The notes under the pieces: generated by a model
The model's database searches: none
Told to the model about the DNA's origin: nothing
Seen by the model: the letters and a program-made list of their open reading frames with translations, nothing else
Position numbers and translations under genes: made by a program
In this document: piece after piece, positions 14,371 to 32,500 of the stretch
How the letters are laid out: each line of letters opens with the position of its first letter
Numbering within the stretch: position 1 is the first letter of the stretch
Source: a virus
IMG/VR virus record: IMGVR_UViG_3300042868_010125
Coordinates: 37,597-101,596 of that record
DNA length: 64,000 nucleotides
Strand: one strand, 5' to 3'

Positions 14371-15789
14371 ATGGGACAAAGTTTTATGGAGAAGATATCT
14401 CTTCTTTCTCCAGAAGAAAAAGCTGCAATACTTGCTGACTTAGACCCAGAAGTTCTTCTCTGGGATTGGCACTCTTGGGCACGTCCAGAACAACAATCCC
14501 CTGAAGGTGATTGGAATATTTGGATTTATCTTGCTGGTCGTGGTGCTGGAAAAACAAGAGCAGCAGCTGAGTGGGTAAGAGAGACAGCAAAGTACACAAA
14601 CACTGGTCAAAGACGTTTTGCACTTGTTGCTCGTACTGCAGCAGATGTGCGTGACGTTCTTGTTGAAGGTGAATCAGGAATTATGAATGTGACTCCACCA
14701 AGTGAGCGTCCATTGTATGAACCATCTAAACGTCGATTGACTTGGCCTAACGGAAATACTGCAACCTGTTTTACTGCTGATGAACCAGACTCACTTCGTG
14801 GACCCCAATTTACACATGCTTGGGGGGACGAAGTAGCCGCATGGAGACAGACTCCAGATGCTGCTGGTATGACTGCTTTTGATAACTTACGTGTGGGAAC
14901 TCGTTTAGGTGCTAACCCACAAATTATGATTACAACAACTCCTAAGCGTGTACCGCTTCTTTACTCTTTGTTAGAAGAAGAAAAGAAAGGTAAGAAAGTT
15001 GTTGTTACTAGAGGCTCTACTATGGATAACTCTGGAAACTTGAGCTCTGCATATCTAGACACAATTATGGGAGTTTACGAAGGCACACGGCTAGCAAAGC
15101 AGGAACTCTATGGAGAAATGCTTGACTCCATTGAAGGTGCATTGTGGACAATAGAGATGATAAGTAAGGCTAGACAAAATGTTTTACCACCTCACACTCC
15201 TTTAAGAGTTATTGGCGTTGACCCCTCCGTTGCAGAAAATCCTCGGGACTCCTGTGGAATTGTTGTAGTTGCATCTACTGCTGATAGAGATTTATATAAA
15301 CGTCACGCTTGGGTTTTAGAGGATGCAACCATCCACGGTTCCCCAGAAGTGTGGGCAAATAAAGTTGTAGAGATGGCTAGACGCTGGGGGGCACCAGTTG
15401 TAGCAGAAGTAAATCAAGGTGGAGCACTAGTTACTAATGCTATTAATGCTATTGACCCCAACGTAAAAGTATTTGAAGTTCACTCTAAGCATGGAAAACA
15501 ACTTAGAGCAGAGCCAGTAGTTCTTGCATATGAACAAGAAAGAGTTCATCATATTGGATACATTGCAGAGTTAGAAGACCAAATGACTGCATGGATTCCT
15601 GGTGAAGGAAAGTCTCCAGATAGAGTAGACGCTTTAGTCCATGCTTTAACGGCTTTACTTATTAAACCACCTAAAGGATTTATTGGTGGAAAGTTAACCG
15701 CAAAATCTCCAGCCGCCAGAAGACTCCCAAGTTTTAGAGGCGGTTCAGGTGGAAGAAGTGGTGGGTCTAGGGTTTTTAAGGCTAATTAA
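14371..15789 (+). CDS. terL: Terminase large subunit
   Basis: A 472-residue large terminase. The ATPase has Walker A GRGAGKT (residues 56-62) after WIYLA, a Walker B strand with the DE pair in AWGDEVA (about 150-156), and the coupling region TTTPKRVPLLYSLL. The nuclease domain begins VIGVDPSVAENPRDSCGIVVV (about 281-300), with the expected aspartate, and continues to DRVDALVHAL. The length is usual for the family. This is the motor that packages phage DNA and cuts it. It follows the candidate small subunit by two bases. The long minus-strand frame at 14384-14623 is a shadow. Confidence 0.95.
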   Translation: MGQSFMEKISLLSPEEKAAILADLDPEVLLWDWHSWARPEQQSPEGDWNIWIYLAGRGAGKTRAAAEWVRETAKYTNTGQRRFALVARTAADVRDVLVEGESGIMNVTPPSERPLYEPSKRRLTWPNGNTATCFTADEPDSLRGPQFTHAWGDEVAAWRQTPDAAGMTAFDNLRVGTRLGANPQIMITTTPKRVPLLYSLLEEEKKGKKVVVTRGSTMDNSGNLSSAYLDTIMGVYEGTRLAKQELYGEMLDSIEGALWTIEMISKARQNVLPPHTPLRVIGVDPSVAENPRDSCGIVVVASTADRDLYKRHAWVLEDATIHGSPEVWANKVVEMARRWGAPVVAEVNQGGALVTNAINAIDPNVKVFEVHSKHGKQLRAEPVVLAYEQERVHHIGYIAELEDQMTAWIPGEGKSPDRVDALVHALTALLIKPPKGFIGGKLTAKSPAARRLPSFRGGSGGRSGGSRVFKAN

Positions 15790-15809
15790 AATTTATTTAG
15801 CATTAAAAG

Positions 15810-18428
15810 TTATCTAGCAAATCTAGATGCAACAGACCAATCTACTTCTCCAGAAGGAACTGCTCTCGGAATGAGAGAACGTCCACCAACTGTTGCTTGA
15901 GAACCAGAACCAACAATAGTTAAGTTTCTATCCATAAGTTTTCTGTGGAATGCAATCTGAGTAAGTGGCTTTTCTCCACGTTCTTCACTCCATGCTCTGT
16001 AAACAGTGTAAAGCGTTTTTACAGATAAAGTAGAGCCCGCATTTTCATTAGTCTCTTCATTTAAGAACAAACCAATTCTGTCTTCATTCTTTCTATATAT
16101 CTCGGCCGCTTCGCTAACAACTCGACACCAACCAAGACCATCTTTAGAGCCAGAGCCTAAAACTTTAATTGCTCCTTCTACTGCCCAAGCAAGAACAGCA
16201 CTGAGTGCACCATCTGGGTCAAATATGTATTCTTTTAACTCTGGGTCAGGACTTTCTGGCACATGCAAAAATGGAACTGGTCTAATACGTCTCCACATAG
16301 CATCATCAGTAATTACTGGTCTGTGATTAGTACTTACCCATAGTTTTGCACGAGAACTAAAAGTAAAAGGTTTTTCACCAGGAGAACGAGCAGAGATTTC
16401 AGAAGAACCAGTTAATTTCTTAACTGAGTTTTCTTTTAGTCTTTCAGACTCAGGTAACTCATCTACCCACACCATTCGACGTCCACGCAACTCAGCCCAG
16501 TGGTAAAGGTCTTGGCTATTTGCTCTACCATCATTTTGCGCAAGAATACTTGAGTCCAAAGGCCAAGCATATTGCTGGGTACCTAAACACTTAACTAGTG
16601 CTTCAACAAAAGTATTCTTACCAGAACCAGCAGGACCGTAAACTAGAAACATAACATCATATTTTCTAGAACCAGTGAGAGAGTAACCAGCAGCACGTTG
16701 TAACCACTCTTGGAACTCTTTATCTCCATTAGTAGCAAAGTCTAAGAATTGTTCCCAACGGACATTTCTTTGACCAACAATGTATCCAACTGGTGCTCTT
16801 CTAGTTATAAATAGGTCAGGACGATTCTTTAACAACTCTCCTGTTTTAAGGTCAATAACACCATTCATTACACCTAATAAATTTTCATCCTTGTCCCACT
16901 CTTCTACATATCTATTAATTCTAGGGTCAGAGTTTCCTGCTTCAATTGCAGAGCGAAGACGACCAATTGATTTTGTTTGCTGAGCCCACTTAATAACTTC
17001 GCCTTGTTTATCTGGGTCATCATATTTAACAATCTCGCTGGCAATAAGAGTAGGAATCATTTTTGATAACTCTTTAACTTCTAAGCCTTCGGCATCTGGT
17101 TTCCAGTAACCATTATTCCAATGAAACCAGCCTAAACCAGGTGTATACCTAACTACATCTCTAAAAGTATCTACTAATCTACGACCATTTCCAATATCTG
17201 TAAGACTTCGCTTACCTTCTTCTCCACCATCTTCAACAGATATCGCATCCGTATCTTGAGGGATGTCTAAATTCTTAGCAGATAAAACTTGGTCGTTTGT
17301 GTAGCCACTTTCAATAGAACTAGTTATTGCACTATTTCTAGTGCTAGGAGTAGGAGGATGAACAACTCCCAAAACTGGTGTTATTTTTTCTACAGATGTT
17401 CCCTTTGAAGACGCTCTAGATTCTTCTTGAGAACGTACAGACCATTCTTGAAGCCCAGGCCATACTCTATTTGATTTAGGATTTTTTATAACAAAATCAA
17501 TTGCACGTCGAGTGTGCATCATTACGCTGTTAGTTCCCTCAAGTGGCATAGGAGGCTTAACTTTTTCAGCATTGAATCGAATCATCAAAGACTCAACAGC
17601 AAGACGACCTGCTTCAGTATTTACAGGAAACTTATTTGCAAGTGCACAAGCAAGTTCATAAAGACCGACTGCACGGTTACCTTCTTCAATACCTTCTTCA
17701 AGAACTTTATCAATATCAACTTTTTTACCTGAGTACTCTAAATCTTCAAATATTGAAGACCAATCTCCAGTACCAACATCAGTACCGCTAGACCTCTTTG
17801 TTCTTTTTCTTAAAACACTTAGTAGCTCTTCTGGCGCTTGAGCCATTTCCATTTCATGAGGGCCCTTGCCCTTTACCCACTCATAACAGTGACCTGAAAA
17901 GTGTCTAGAAGGTGCAATAAGAACATAACCATTGTGCTTAATATCAACGCCTTTTAAGCCTTGTTTATTTAAGTTTCCAACTAAATCTTCTGACTCACTG
18001 CACTTGTAAAATAAGTGACGACCACGCATGGCTTTTCCGCCACCAATTGTGTATTCACCAGTTATCGCTTCTACAGTTGGTGGAAGTGCTCCTTCAATCA
18101 GCTCTTCAAACTTTTCAAATGATTCTGGGCCACCAGCACGTGGGTCAATATCAATTACTAAAAATCCACTAGGACGACAGAAAACACCAATGTTGTAATC
18201 AGGTTGAGACGCCCACCATTCAGAAACTTTATTTACATCAGATGTAGCAGATGTGTTCCATTGATTTATTGCTGGGTGTTTACCAGTATCTTTTGGTTCT
18301 GCGTGTGAAGAGTTACAACTACATCTTCCATTTGCTATTCCATAACATGGAAGAATTTTCCAACCTTGTTCTGCATACCATTGCGCCCCTGGTGCAAGTC
18401 TGTTATTTGCGTACTCCCATGTACTCAT
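15810..18428 (-). CDS. Primase-polymerase fused to a D5/SF3-type helicase
   Basis: An 872-residue replication protein. The N-terminal part (about residues 10-210) is a primase-polymerase domain: GWKILPCYG, KHPAINQWN, NIGVFCRPSGFLVIDIDPR with the metal-binding DxD, and a final histidine region. The C-terminal half is a D5-like helicase with Walker A GPAGSGKN at about residue 596, VDELPES as Walker B, and STNHRPVI as sensor 1. It lies convergent to the large terminase and overlaps the upstream gene by four bases (ATGA). It would unwind and prime phage DNA during replication. Confidence 0.92.
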   Translation of the reverse strand: MSTWEYANNRLAPGAQWYAEQGWKILPCYGIANGRCSCNSSHAEPKDTGKHPAINQWNTSATSDVNKVSEWWASQPDYNIGVFCRPSGFLVIDIDPRAGGPESFEKFEELIEGALPPTVEAITGEYTIGGGKAMRGRHLFYKCSESEDLVGNLNKQGLKGVDIKHNGYVLIAPSRHFSGHCYEWVKGKGPHEMEMAQAPEELLSVLRKRTKRSSGTDVGTGDWSSIFEDLEYSGKKVDIDKVLEEGIEEGNRAVGLYELACALANKFPVNTEAGRLAVESLMIRFNAEKVKPPMPLEGTNSVMMHTRRAIDFVIKNPKSNRVWPGLQEWSVRSQEESRASSKGTSVEKITPVLGVVHPPTPSTRNSAITSSIESGYTNDQVLSAKNLDIPQDTDAISVEDGGEEGKRSLTDIGNGRRLVDTFRDVVRYTPGLGWFHWNNGYWKPDAEGLEVKELSKMIPTLIASEIVKYDDPDKQGEVIKWAQQTKSIGRLRSAIEAGNSDPRINRYVEEWDKDENLLGVMNGVIDLKTGELLKNRPDLFITRRAPVGYIVGQRNVRWEQFLDFATNGDKEFQEWLQRAAGYSLTGSRKYDVMFLVYGPAGSGKNTFVEALVKCLGTQQYAWPLDSSILAQNDGRANSQDLYHWAELRGRRMVWVDELPESERLKENSVKKLTGSSEISARSPGEKPFTFSSRAKLWVSTNHRPVITDDAMWRRIRPVPFLHVPESPDPELKEYIFDPDGALSAVLAWAVEGAIKVLGSGSKDGLGWCRVVSEAAEIYRKNEDRIGLFLNEETNENAGSTLSVKTLYTVYRAWSEERGEKPLTQIAFHRKLMDRNLTIVGSGSQATVGGRSLIPRAVPSGEVDWSVASRFAR

Positions 18429-18655
18429 TTTGACCCACTTACATAAGCAGTTTCTAGAGTAATTGGTAGTGAAGAAAACCAGTTATCCGCATCTTGAATA
18501 AGAATATAAACTCTTTCTCTTCCAGTTTCAGTAGTTGTTTTAATTGCACTTAATTCTCCGAGCCATACCGCTCTGGCAACAACTCTAGATGGTATTCCGT
18601 ATCTTAGAGCAGTGGCTCTTATGCTTAGTCTTTTTTGTCCTTGTATCAAAGCCAC
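18425..18655 (-). CDS. Small excisionase/MerR-like DNA-binding protein
   Basis: A 76-residue protein with a winged-helix-like form: RLSIRATALRYGIPSRVVARAVWLGELSAIKTT, then the wing GRERVYILIQDADNWF, which is the pattern of excisionase-family DNA-binding domains. I start it at the GTG at 18655, which has AAGGAAGGGG just upstream; a longer frame from a TTG at 18673 has no ribosome site. It is coupled to the primase by an ATGA overlap. It may autoregulate this minus-strand operon or act at the replication origin. Confidence 0.7.
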   Translation of the reverse strand: MALIQGQKRLSIRATALRYGIPSRVVARAVWLGELSAIKTTTETGRERVYILIQDADNWFSSLPITLETAYVSGSK

Positions 18656-18863
18656 GGCCCCTTCCTTACACAAATCGTTGACGAACTATAGACCAGGTTT
18701 TGATAAATTTGAACCATTTACGCAATATTAAAACTATAGAGCTTTTAAAACAAAAAGGGAAGAGACTCGCCAATATAAAAAAATAAGATACCCAAATATA
18801 TGTCAAAATTAGACCATTAGTCAAAAGTCACTATAACAATAGTCAGATAGGTGCTCCCACTTC

Positions 18864-19202
18864 ATGTTCAATGGTACTCAAGTTTGGTATGAAATAGTAG
18901 GTATAACAGGAGCAATCTCAGCCCTTTGTATTTTTATGTATTCAGTTTACAAAATAGCAAAAAGGATAGATGGCTCCATTGGGGTAGATGGAGAAGGTAG
19001 AACTCTATCAGAGAGAATGGATAAAGTCGAATACCAACTTTGGCCTAATGGCGGTCAGTCTATGGCTGACAGGGTTAACTCCATAGACAAAACCAATAAT
19101 CAAATGATGACAGAAGTTAAGATTATCAAAGAACTTGTCCTCGGGATGATAGATACAAATCATCAAGCATCTGTAGAGGCAAAAAAGAACAACTTAGCAT
19201 AA
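18864..19202 (+). CDS. Membrane protein with coiled coil, DUF2746-like
   Basis: A 112-residue protein with one N-terminal membrane helix (about residues 7-31, YEIVGITGAISALCIFMYSV) and a helical C-terminal part containing YQLWPNGGQSMADRVNSIDK. The LWPNGG-SxxDxV motif is typical of DUF2746-like actinophage membrane proteins, some of which are proposed as holins. It is divergent from the replication operon; the 190 bases between (18674-18863) are AT-rich with a TATAAC at 18832-18837 as a possible -10 and no recognised gene. Confidence 0.65.
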   Translation: MFNGTQVWYEIVGITGAISALCIFMYSVYKIAKRIDGSIGVDGEGRTLSERMDKVEYQLWPNGGQSMADRVNSIDKTNNQMMTEVKIIKELVLGMIDTNHQASVEAKKNNLA

Positions 19203-19232
19203 AAAGGACACGCCGAAAAAAAGTTTGCTTAG

Positions 19233-19328
19233 GTGCTATGAAAAAGTAGCACTTACCGTTAAAGTACCCGTATGAAAACAGTGTTTACTTACACGAACAC
19301 TTACTTACATATGAAAGGGGTACTTTAA
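19233..19328 (+). promoter_or_regulatory. Structured leader with an inverted repeat masking the ribosome site
   Basis: Two structures precede the ATG at 19330. A hairpin pairs GTGCTA 19233-19238 with TAGCAC 19247-19252. An 11-base perfect inverted repeat pairs TTAAAGTACCC 19259-19269 with GGGTACTTTAA 19318-19328. The right arm includes three G residues of the ribosome site GAAAGGGG (19313-19320) and ends one base before the start codon. Folding would hide the ribosome site, so translation may be controlled by RNA structure or a protein binding it. It could equally be a DNA operator. Confidence 0.5.
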
Positions 19329-19329
19329 A

Positions 19330-19635
19330 ATGAGCCTATCGGAGAAGCTAAAAACAGCAACTAGGTCTGAACCAGGCCTTCCTTGTGGGGTATCTAGATT
19401 ATTACTTACAGTAAGTGATGAAGATCGTGAGGCTTTAGAAGCAATCTTTTCTACTAAAGCTGGTAACGGGTCTGTATCCAATTTAAAGATTCATGAGATT
19501 ATATCTAGTGAAGGCCATAACATTGCATTTGCTTCAGTAAGACTTCACAGAGCAAGAGCCTGTAGATGTTTTATAGGGAAAACTAATCAATTAAAAAAAC
19601 ATTTAAACGATAAGTTAGAAAAAAATAATGACTGA
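19330..19635 (+). CDS. Small actinophage regulator-like protein
   Basis: A 101-residue protein: MSLSEKLKTATRSEPGLPCGVSR, a helix (SDEDREALEAIF), then SVSNLKIHEIISSEGHNIAFASVRLHRARACRC. This resembles short HTH proteins that precede metallophosphoesterases in actinophages. A structured leader lies upstream (19233-19328) and the ribosome site is partly inside it. The gene overlaps the metallophosphoesterase by eight bases, so the two are translationally coupled and presumably co-controlled. Confidence 0.65.
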   Translation: MSLSEKLKTATRSEPGLPCGVSRLLLTVSDEDREALEAIFSTKAGNGSVSNLKIHEIISSEGHNIAFASVRLHRARACRCFIGKTNQLKKHLNDKLEKNND

Positions 19636-20830
19636 GTCTATGGCTGAAAGGTTAGCCGCACTTATATCTCCTGGAGAGTCGGGCTCGGATATAAGAAAAA
19701 ATAATACTCCAGAAGCGTGGCGTCCCCGCATGGAGATAGATGAGGCTGGCGGATACCTAGTATCTATTCCTAGATCAGAAGGAAACTTGCCAGATGCAAT
19801 AGAAATTTTAAAAGAATTTAATTTAGACCCAAAGGACTGGATTGTTCGCTCGGTTCGTAGATCTAGATGGCAAAGATATGACGGTGAGTGGTTAGAGTCG
19901 GCAAGAATAAATGTAGTTGCAGCCGAGATGATAAGAAAAGAAAATGATTTAGATTTAGAAAAACTTATAGAGGACATAAAAAAATGGAGACCTGCCGCTA
20001 GAGAAACAAAAGTAGCGGGAGAGTTTGCTTTTGTCTTTGCTCCCAGTGACCAACAAATTGGTAAAAAAGGTAGCGGCGGGGGGACTTTAGAATCAGTAGC
20101 AAGAATTCATCAAACTACTGAGGGTGGAGTCCATAGATTAAAAGAGTTACGCAAGATAGGTAGAAGCCTAGGAACAACTGTGATTGCATTATTAGGAGAC
20201 CATGTAGAAGGAAATGTTTCTCAGCATGGAAAACTACAAGGTCAGGCTTCATCAGATTTAGGGCTCACAGAGCAAACAAGAGTTGCCCGTAGACTATTAA
20301 TGTCTCAGATAAAAGCATTTGCTGAGATATCAGACAGAGTAGTTGTCCCAGTAGTTAACGGAAACCATGACGAGGTAACTAGGCAAGTAGTGGCTAATCC
20401 AGCAGATGGTTGGAACACAGAAATTGCTAGCGCTGTGCAAGATGCTTGCGCAGAGAATCCAAATTTAGCCCACGTTGAGTTTAGATATCCAGAAAGTGAC
20501 CATCAAACTTTAGCAATAAATATAAATGGAACTATGCTCGGCTTATTCCATGGTCATCAATCTAGAGACCCAATTAAATATCTTTCAGGTCAAGCGGCGG
20601 GACAAACAGCGCTAGGCAACTGCGATGTTTGGTTATCTGGCCACTACCACCACTTTAAAAGTATGGACATTGGTCCTCGCTTCTGGGCGCAGTGCCCGAC
20701 TCTAGATCCTGGCTCTGCTTGGTTTAGAGATAGAACAGGGCTCGAATCTCCTGCTGGAGTTTTAACAATGGTTATCGGTGAAGGGTATGACCCTCGCAGA
20801 GATATAAGCATTATCCCAGCTAGCAGGTAG
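19628..20830 (+). CDS. Calcineurin-like metallophosphoesterase
   Basis: A 400-residue protein with the metal-site motifs of the calcineurin-like superfamily: DQQIG (about residues 138-142), GDHVEG (about 190-195), NGNHD (about 243-247), HGH (about 305-307) and SGHYHH (about 336-341). A helical N-terminal region of about 125 residues precedes the catalytic domain. Substrates of phage members are uncertain: nucleic acids, 2',3'-cyclic phosphates or nucleotides are all known for the superfamily. It is plus strand with its own partner gene. Confidence 0.88.
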   Translation: MTESMAERLAALISPGESGSDIRKNNTPEAWRPRMEIDEAGGYLVSIPRSEGNLPDAIEILKEFNLDPKDWIVRSVRRSRWQRYDGEWLESARINVVAAEMIRKENDLDLEKLIEDIKKWRPAARETKVAGEFAFVFAPSDQQIGKKGSGGGTLESVARIHQTTEGGVHRLKELRKIGRSLGTTVIALLGDHVEGNVSQHGKLQGQASSDLGLTEQTRVARRLLMSQIKAFAEISDRVVVPVVNGNHDEVTRQVVANPADGWNTEIASAVQDACAENPNLAHVEFRYPESDHQTLAININGTMLGLFHGHQSRDPIKYLSGQAAGQTALGNCDVWLSGHYHHFKSMDIGPRFWAQCPTLDPGSAWFRDRTGLESPAGVLTMVIGEGYDPRRDISIIPASR

Positions 20831-20840
20831 AAAAGTGCTC

Positions 20841-20971
20841 TATAATAAAGGTAGATTTATAAACACTTTTTTATAAAATAAAAAGTAAGAGTACTAAAAA
20901 TCTTGTAGAATAGGCAAAGACCTGCTTAGTTTTATCTCGTTCAGACGTGTTCGAGTGAGAGTATTTTGGAG
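20841..20971 (+). promoter_or_regulatory. Promoter -10 and long leader of the first collagen-like gene
   Basis: TATAAT at 20841-20846 precedes a 130-base AT-rich leader, and a TTTTGGAGA ribosome site lies just before the ATG at 20977. No gene is seen in the leader. Confidence 0.45.
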
Positions 20972-20976
20972 ATTTA

Positions 20977-23277
<2,301 letters not shown>

Positions 23278-23293
23278 AAGGAGCTGTTAAAAA

Positions 23294-25483
<2,190 letters not shown>

Positions 25484-25576
25484 TTTAATAAGAATTTAGA
25501 GTTTAATTTTATTTTAATCACCTTTTTTATTTAGGGTAAAATTGGCTTTGGGAATCATCCCACTCGAGTGAAATGA

Positions 25577-27724
<2,148 letters not shown>

Positions 27725-27741
27725 CCTAAATATTAGGTAGA

Positions 27742-27779
27742 AACTGCCCATCTTTTCACGAAGGTGGGCAGTTTTTTTA
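27742..27779 (+). terminator. Rho-independent terminator after collagen-like gene 3
   Basis: A 13-base-pair stem (AACTGCCCATCTT with AAGGTGGGCAGTT, one G-T pair) closes a six-base loop and is followed by a run of seven T. It sits 18 bases after the stop of the gene ending at 27724, and would separate collagen genes 1-3 from the next transcription unit. Confidence 0.93.
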
Positions 27780-27801
27780 TATAGAAAGTTCAAATTTGTA
27801 G

Positions 27802-27807
27802 TATAGT
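27802..27807 (+). promoter_or_regulatory. -10 box of collagen-like gene 4
   Basis: TATAGT at 27802-27807 follows the terminator and lies 34 bases before the ATG at 27841; a purine-rich AAGAGAG stretch precedes the start codon as ribosome site. The gene thus appears to have its own promoter. Confidence 0.45.
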
Positions 27808-27840
27808 AGTGCCATCCTTTTGCTGAAGTAAGAGAGTAAT

Positions 27841-29133
<1,293 letters not shown>

Positions 29134-29158
29134 ACTAACAGAAAAGGAAAAATAAAAA

Positions 29159-29539
29159 ATGGCAGCAGCACCAAATTTTGCCGCGACTGTTCGCGTCTCG
29201 GCAGCTAATATTGCAACAGCCGACACTTCGCGTACCTCACCTACCAACGTAGGTACCGTGTTCACCGCAGGAGCAAGCGGCTCACGCATCGACGAGATCA
29301 ACATCGTCTCGACGGGAACTACAACCGCGGGAGTAGTACGTCTATGGGTATACACTGGTTCAACATACTATTTACTTCAAGAAGTTATGGTGACTGCTGT
29401 TACTCCATCTACTACTCAAGCTGTGTTTTCATCCACATCTACCTATAATAATTTTATGTTACCTTCTGGGCATTCACTTAGAGCAACAACTAATAATTCA
29501 GAATCTTTTAACGTTATAGCTTTTGGTGGAGACTTTTAA
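29159..29539 (+). CDS. Small virion structural protein
   Basis: A 126-residue beta-rich protein, MAAAPNFAATVRVSAANIAT, with RLWVYTGSTYYLLQEVMV and a C-terminal PSGHSLRATTNNSESFNVIA. Proteins of this form are common next to fibre genes in phages of aquatic bacteria; a capping or baseplate role is possible. Its ribosome site, AAAAGGAAAAA, is clear. It lies between the collagen-like and propeller genes. Confidence 0.6.
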   Translation: MAAAPNFAATVRVSAANIATADTSRTSPTNVGTVFTAGASGSRIDEINIVSTGTTTAGVVRLWVYTGSTYYLLQEVMVTAVTPSTTQAVFSSTSTYNNFMLPSGHSLRATTNNSESFNVIAFGGDF

Positions 29540-29558
29540 TCTATAAAGGAGTCTTTTA

Positions 29559-32500
29559 ATGAATTATGGTAGGGAAGATGGATTTAATAATAACACCGAA
29601 ATAGTTAACGGTGAGTATAACCCTACAACTTTACAGAATGAAAGACAAGGTTATTTACGCTTTTTTCTTAAAGGATTTGAACCCGAGGATTTTTCATTGT
29701 CTTCTGTTGATGAGTCATATACTTTTAGTAAAAGATCAAGTAAGTCTTCTGTAGCAACAGGCCAGCTTTGGGCTAGAGAAACAATAAGTAAGACTCAAGT
29801 ACTATCTTCTGTTACATATGGAAACGGAGTGTGGGTAGCTGGTGGGGGACAAGGAAGTTTATTCATATCAACTAACGGTGGGACAGTATGGAATGTTCCA
29901 TCATCTTATACTTCTACCGCTAATAACATTAATACACTTTCATATGGAAATGGCGTTTTTGTAGCGGCAGGTGCTTCTGGATTCTTTAGAGTATCAACTG
30001 TAGAGACTACATGGAGTGCAATTGGAACTAATACTTCTTCAGGTATTCATGCAGTCGCGTATGGAAATGGTGTGTGGGTAGCGACAGGTGTACTTGGAAT
30101 ACTGTTACGCTCAGATAATTTATACACATGGAGTCAACCAACTACTTCAAATACAAGTACTTTAAACTCTATTTTTTACGGTAATGGTATCTGGGTTGCA
30201 GGAGGTAATAGTGGAGCAGTAAGAACATCTACTGATAGTGGTGTGACGTGGAGAGGATACGGATCTAACTTTGGCACAACTGCCATAACTTCAATTGCAT
30301 ACGGAAACGGCACGTGGGTCGCGGTGGGTGCAAGTGGAACGTTAAGAACGTCTACTGATGCACTAACATGGAACACGCAAACTTCACAGTTTGGTTCAAC
30401 TACTATTTTCTCGGTTGCATATGGAAATGGAATTTTTGCTGCGGTAGGAAGCGCAGGAACGTTAAGAACGTCTACTGATGCAATAAACTGGAACACGCAA
30501 ACGTCACAGTTTGGTTCAACTTTAATTCAATCCATTGCATATGGAAATGGAATTTTTGCTGCGGTAGGAAGCGCAGGAACGTTAAGAACGTCTACTGATG
30601 CACTAACATGGAACACGCAAACTTCACAGTTTGGTGCAACTGCTATTGCAGCCGTTGCGTACGGCAACGGTGTCTGGGTTGCAGGAGGAAGCGCAGGAAC
30701 GTTAAGAACGTCTACTGATGCAATAAACTGGAACACGCAAACGTCACAGTTTGGTTCAAGCGGTATCATTTCAATTGCGTATGGTAATGGAATTTTTGTT
30801 GCGGCGGGAGACGGAGGTACAATTTCATCATCAACTAACCCAGGCGTAGTGTGGGTTTCATCTAACTCTTTTTCTACAACTACTTTTACATCTATTACGT
30901 ATGGAAATGGAACTTTTGCTGTGCTAGGAGGCTCCGCTCCATCTATGCGCACATCTACAAACGCTGTTACCTGGGTTTCAACGATGCCTCCGATAAAACT
31001 TTCAGGTTCAAGTGGTTTACAATCAATTGCATATGGAAATGGACTGTGGGTTGTAGGTGGAACTTCAGGTGTTATGGCTATATCAACTGGAAATCTTGTA
31101 AAATGGAAAGAACTTGGTTCTGGCTCATCTACTATTCATTCAGTTGCGTATGGAAATGGCGTGTGGATAGCAGGGTACAGTGCCGGAGCTCTGCGGACCT
31201 CAACAGATAGTGCACAAAACTGGAATTTAGTTGGAGTAGATAGAACAGGTATATGTAGTATTGCATATGGAAATGGAGTTTGGCTAGTTTCACATGCAGG
31301 CACAGGTGATAGACAATACGTTATATCAACAGACAACGGTGCTACTTGGACTGATACGCAAAGTGCTGGATTAAATGGGCAGCAAGCTATTCAATTAAGT
31401 TTTGGTAATGGAACTTTTGTTGCTGCAATTACGGGTGGAGTGATACAAGCGTCAACTGATGATGGTACTACTTGGAGAAATAACGGAACCATAGACTTAG
31501 GCTCGTCTGCAGCTTTATCCGCTGTTGCATACGGTAGCGGCACGTGGGTAGCTGGAACTTCAAGTGCCTTAATATCGTCAAGTGATTCAATTTACTGGCA
31601 AAGAAGACATAATCCAAGTGGAGTAACATATTCTGCCTTTGGAAACAGCGTCTGGGTGGCAACTTCAGGAACTTCAATAAGAACCTCTGTTGATGGAATT
31701 TCATGGACACTGCAGACCTCTAACTTTGGTTCAAGTACTATATGTGCGGTTGCGTATGGGAATGGCACGTGGACAGCGGTAGGCGCAGGTGGAACACTGC
31801 GGACCTCAACGGATAACGGTGTGATCTGGAATACACAAACTTCACAGTTTGGAACAACTGGAATCAACGCTATTGCATATGGAAACGGCACTTGGGTAGC
31901 TGGAGGACAAGCAGGAACGTTAAGAACTTCAACAAACGGCGGTGTGACCTGGAACACGCAGACGTCAACGTTTGGAACCAGTGCGATTAGCTCGGTTGCA
32001 TATGGAAATGGTGTCTTTATAGCAGGAGGAGCAGGAGGAGCGATAAGAACTTCACCTGATGGTGTTACGTGGACCACGCGTACTTCTAATACTACAACTG
32101 CAATCCAGTCAGTCGCGTACGGCAACGGCACGTGGGCAGCTGGAGGAAATGGAGGAATGATAAGAACATCAACGGATAACGGTGTGACGTGGACAACACA
32201 GACTGGTTTTGGTACAAGTGTGATTAGCTCTATCGGATATGGTAACGGTTTATTCGTAGCTGCTGGACCTAGTGGTATGATGAGAACGTCAACGGATAAC
32301 GGTGTGACGTGGTATCAATATGGACCTAACTTTGGCACATCAGCTGTCCAGTCAGTCGCGTACGGCAACGGTGTCTGGGTAGCTGGAGGTGCGAGTGGAA
32401 CGTTAAGAACTTCAACTGACGCGCTTAACTGGAATACGCAAACGTCACAATTTGGTTCAAGTGGGATTAGCTCGGTTGCATATGGAAATGGAATTTTTGT

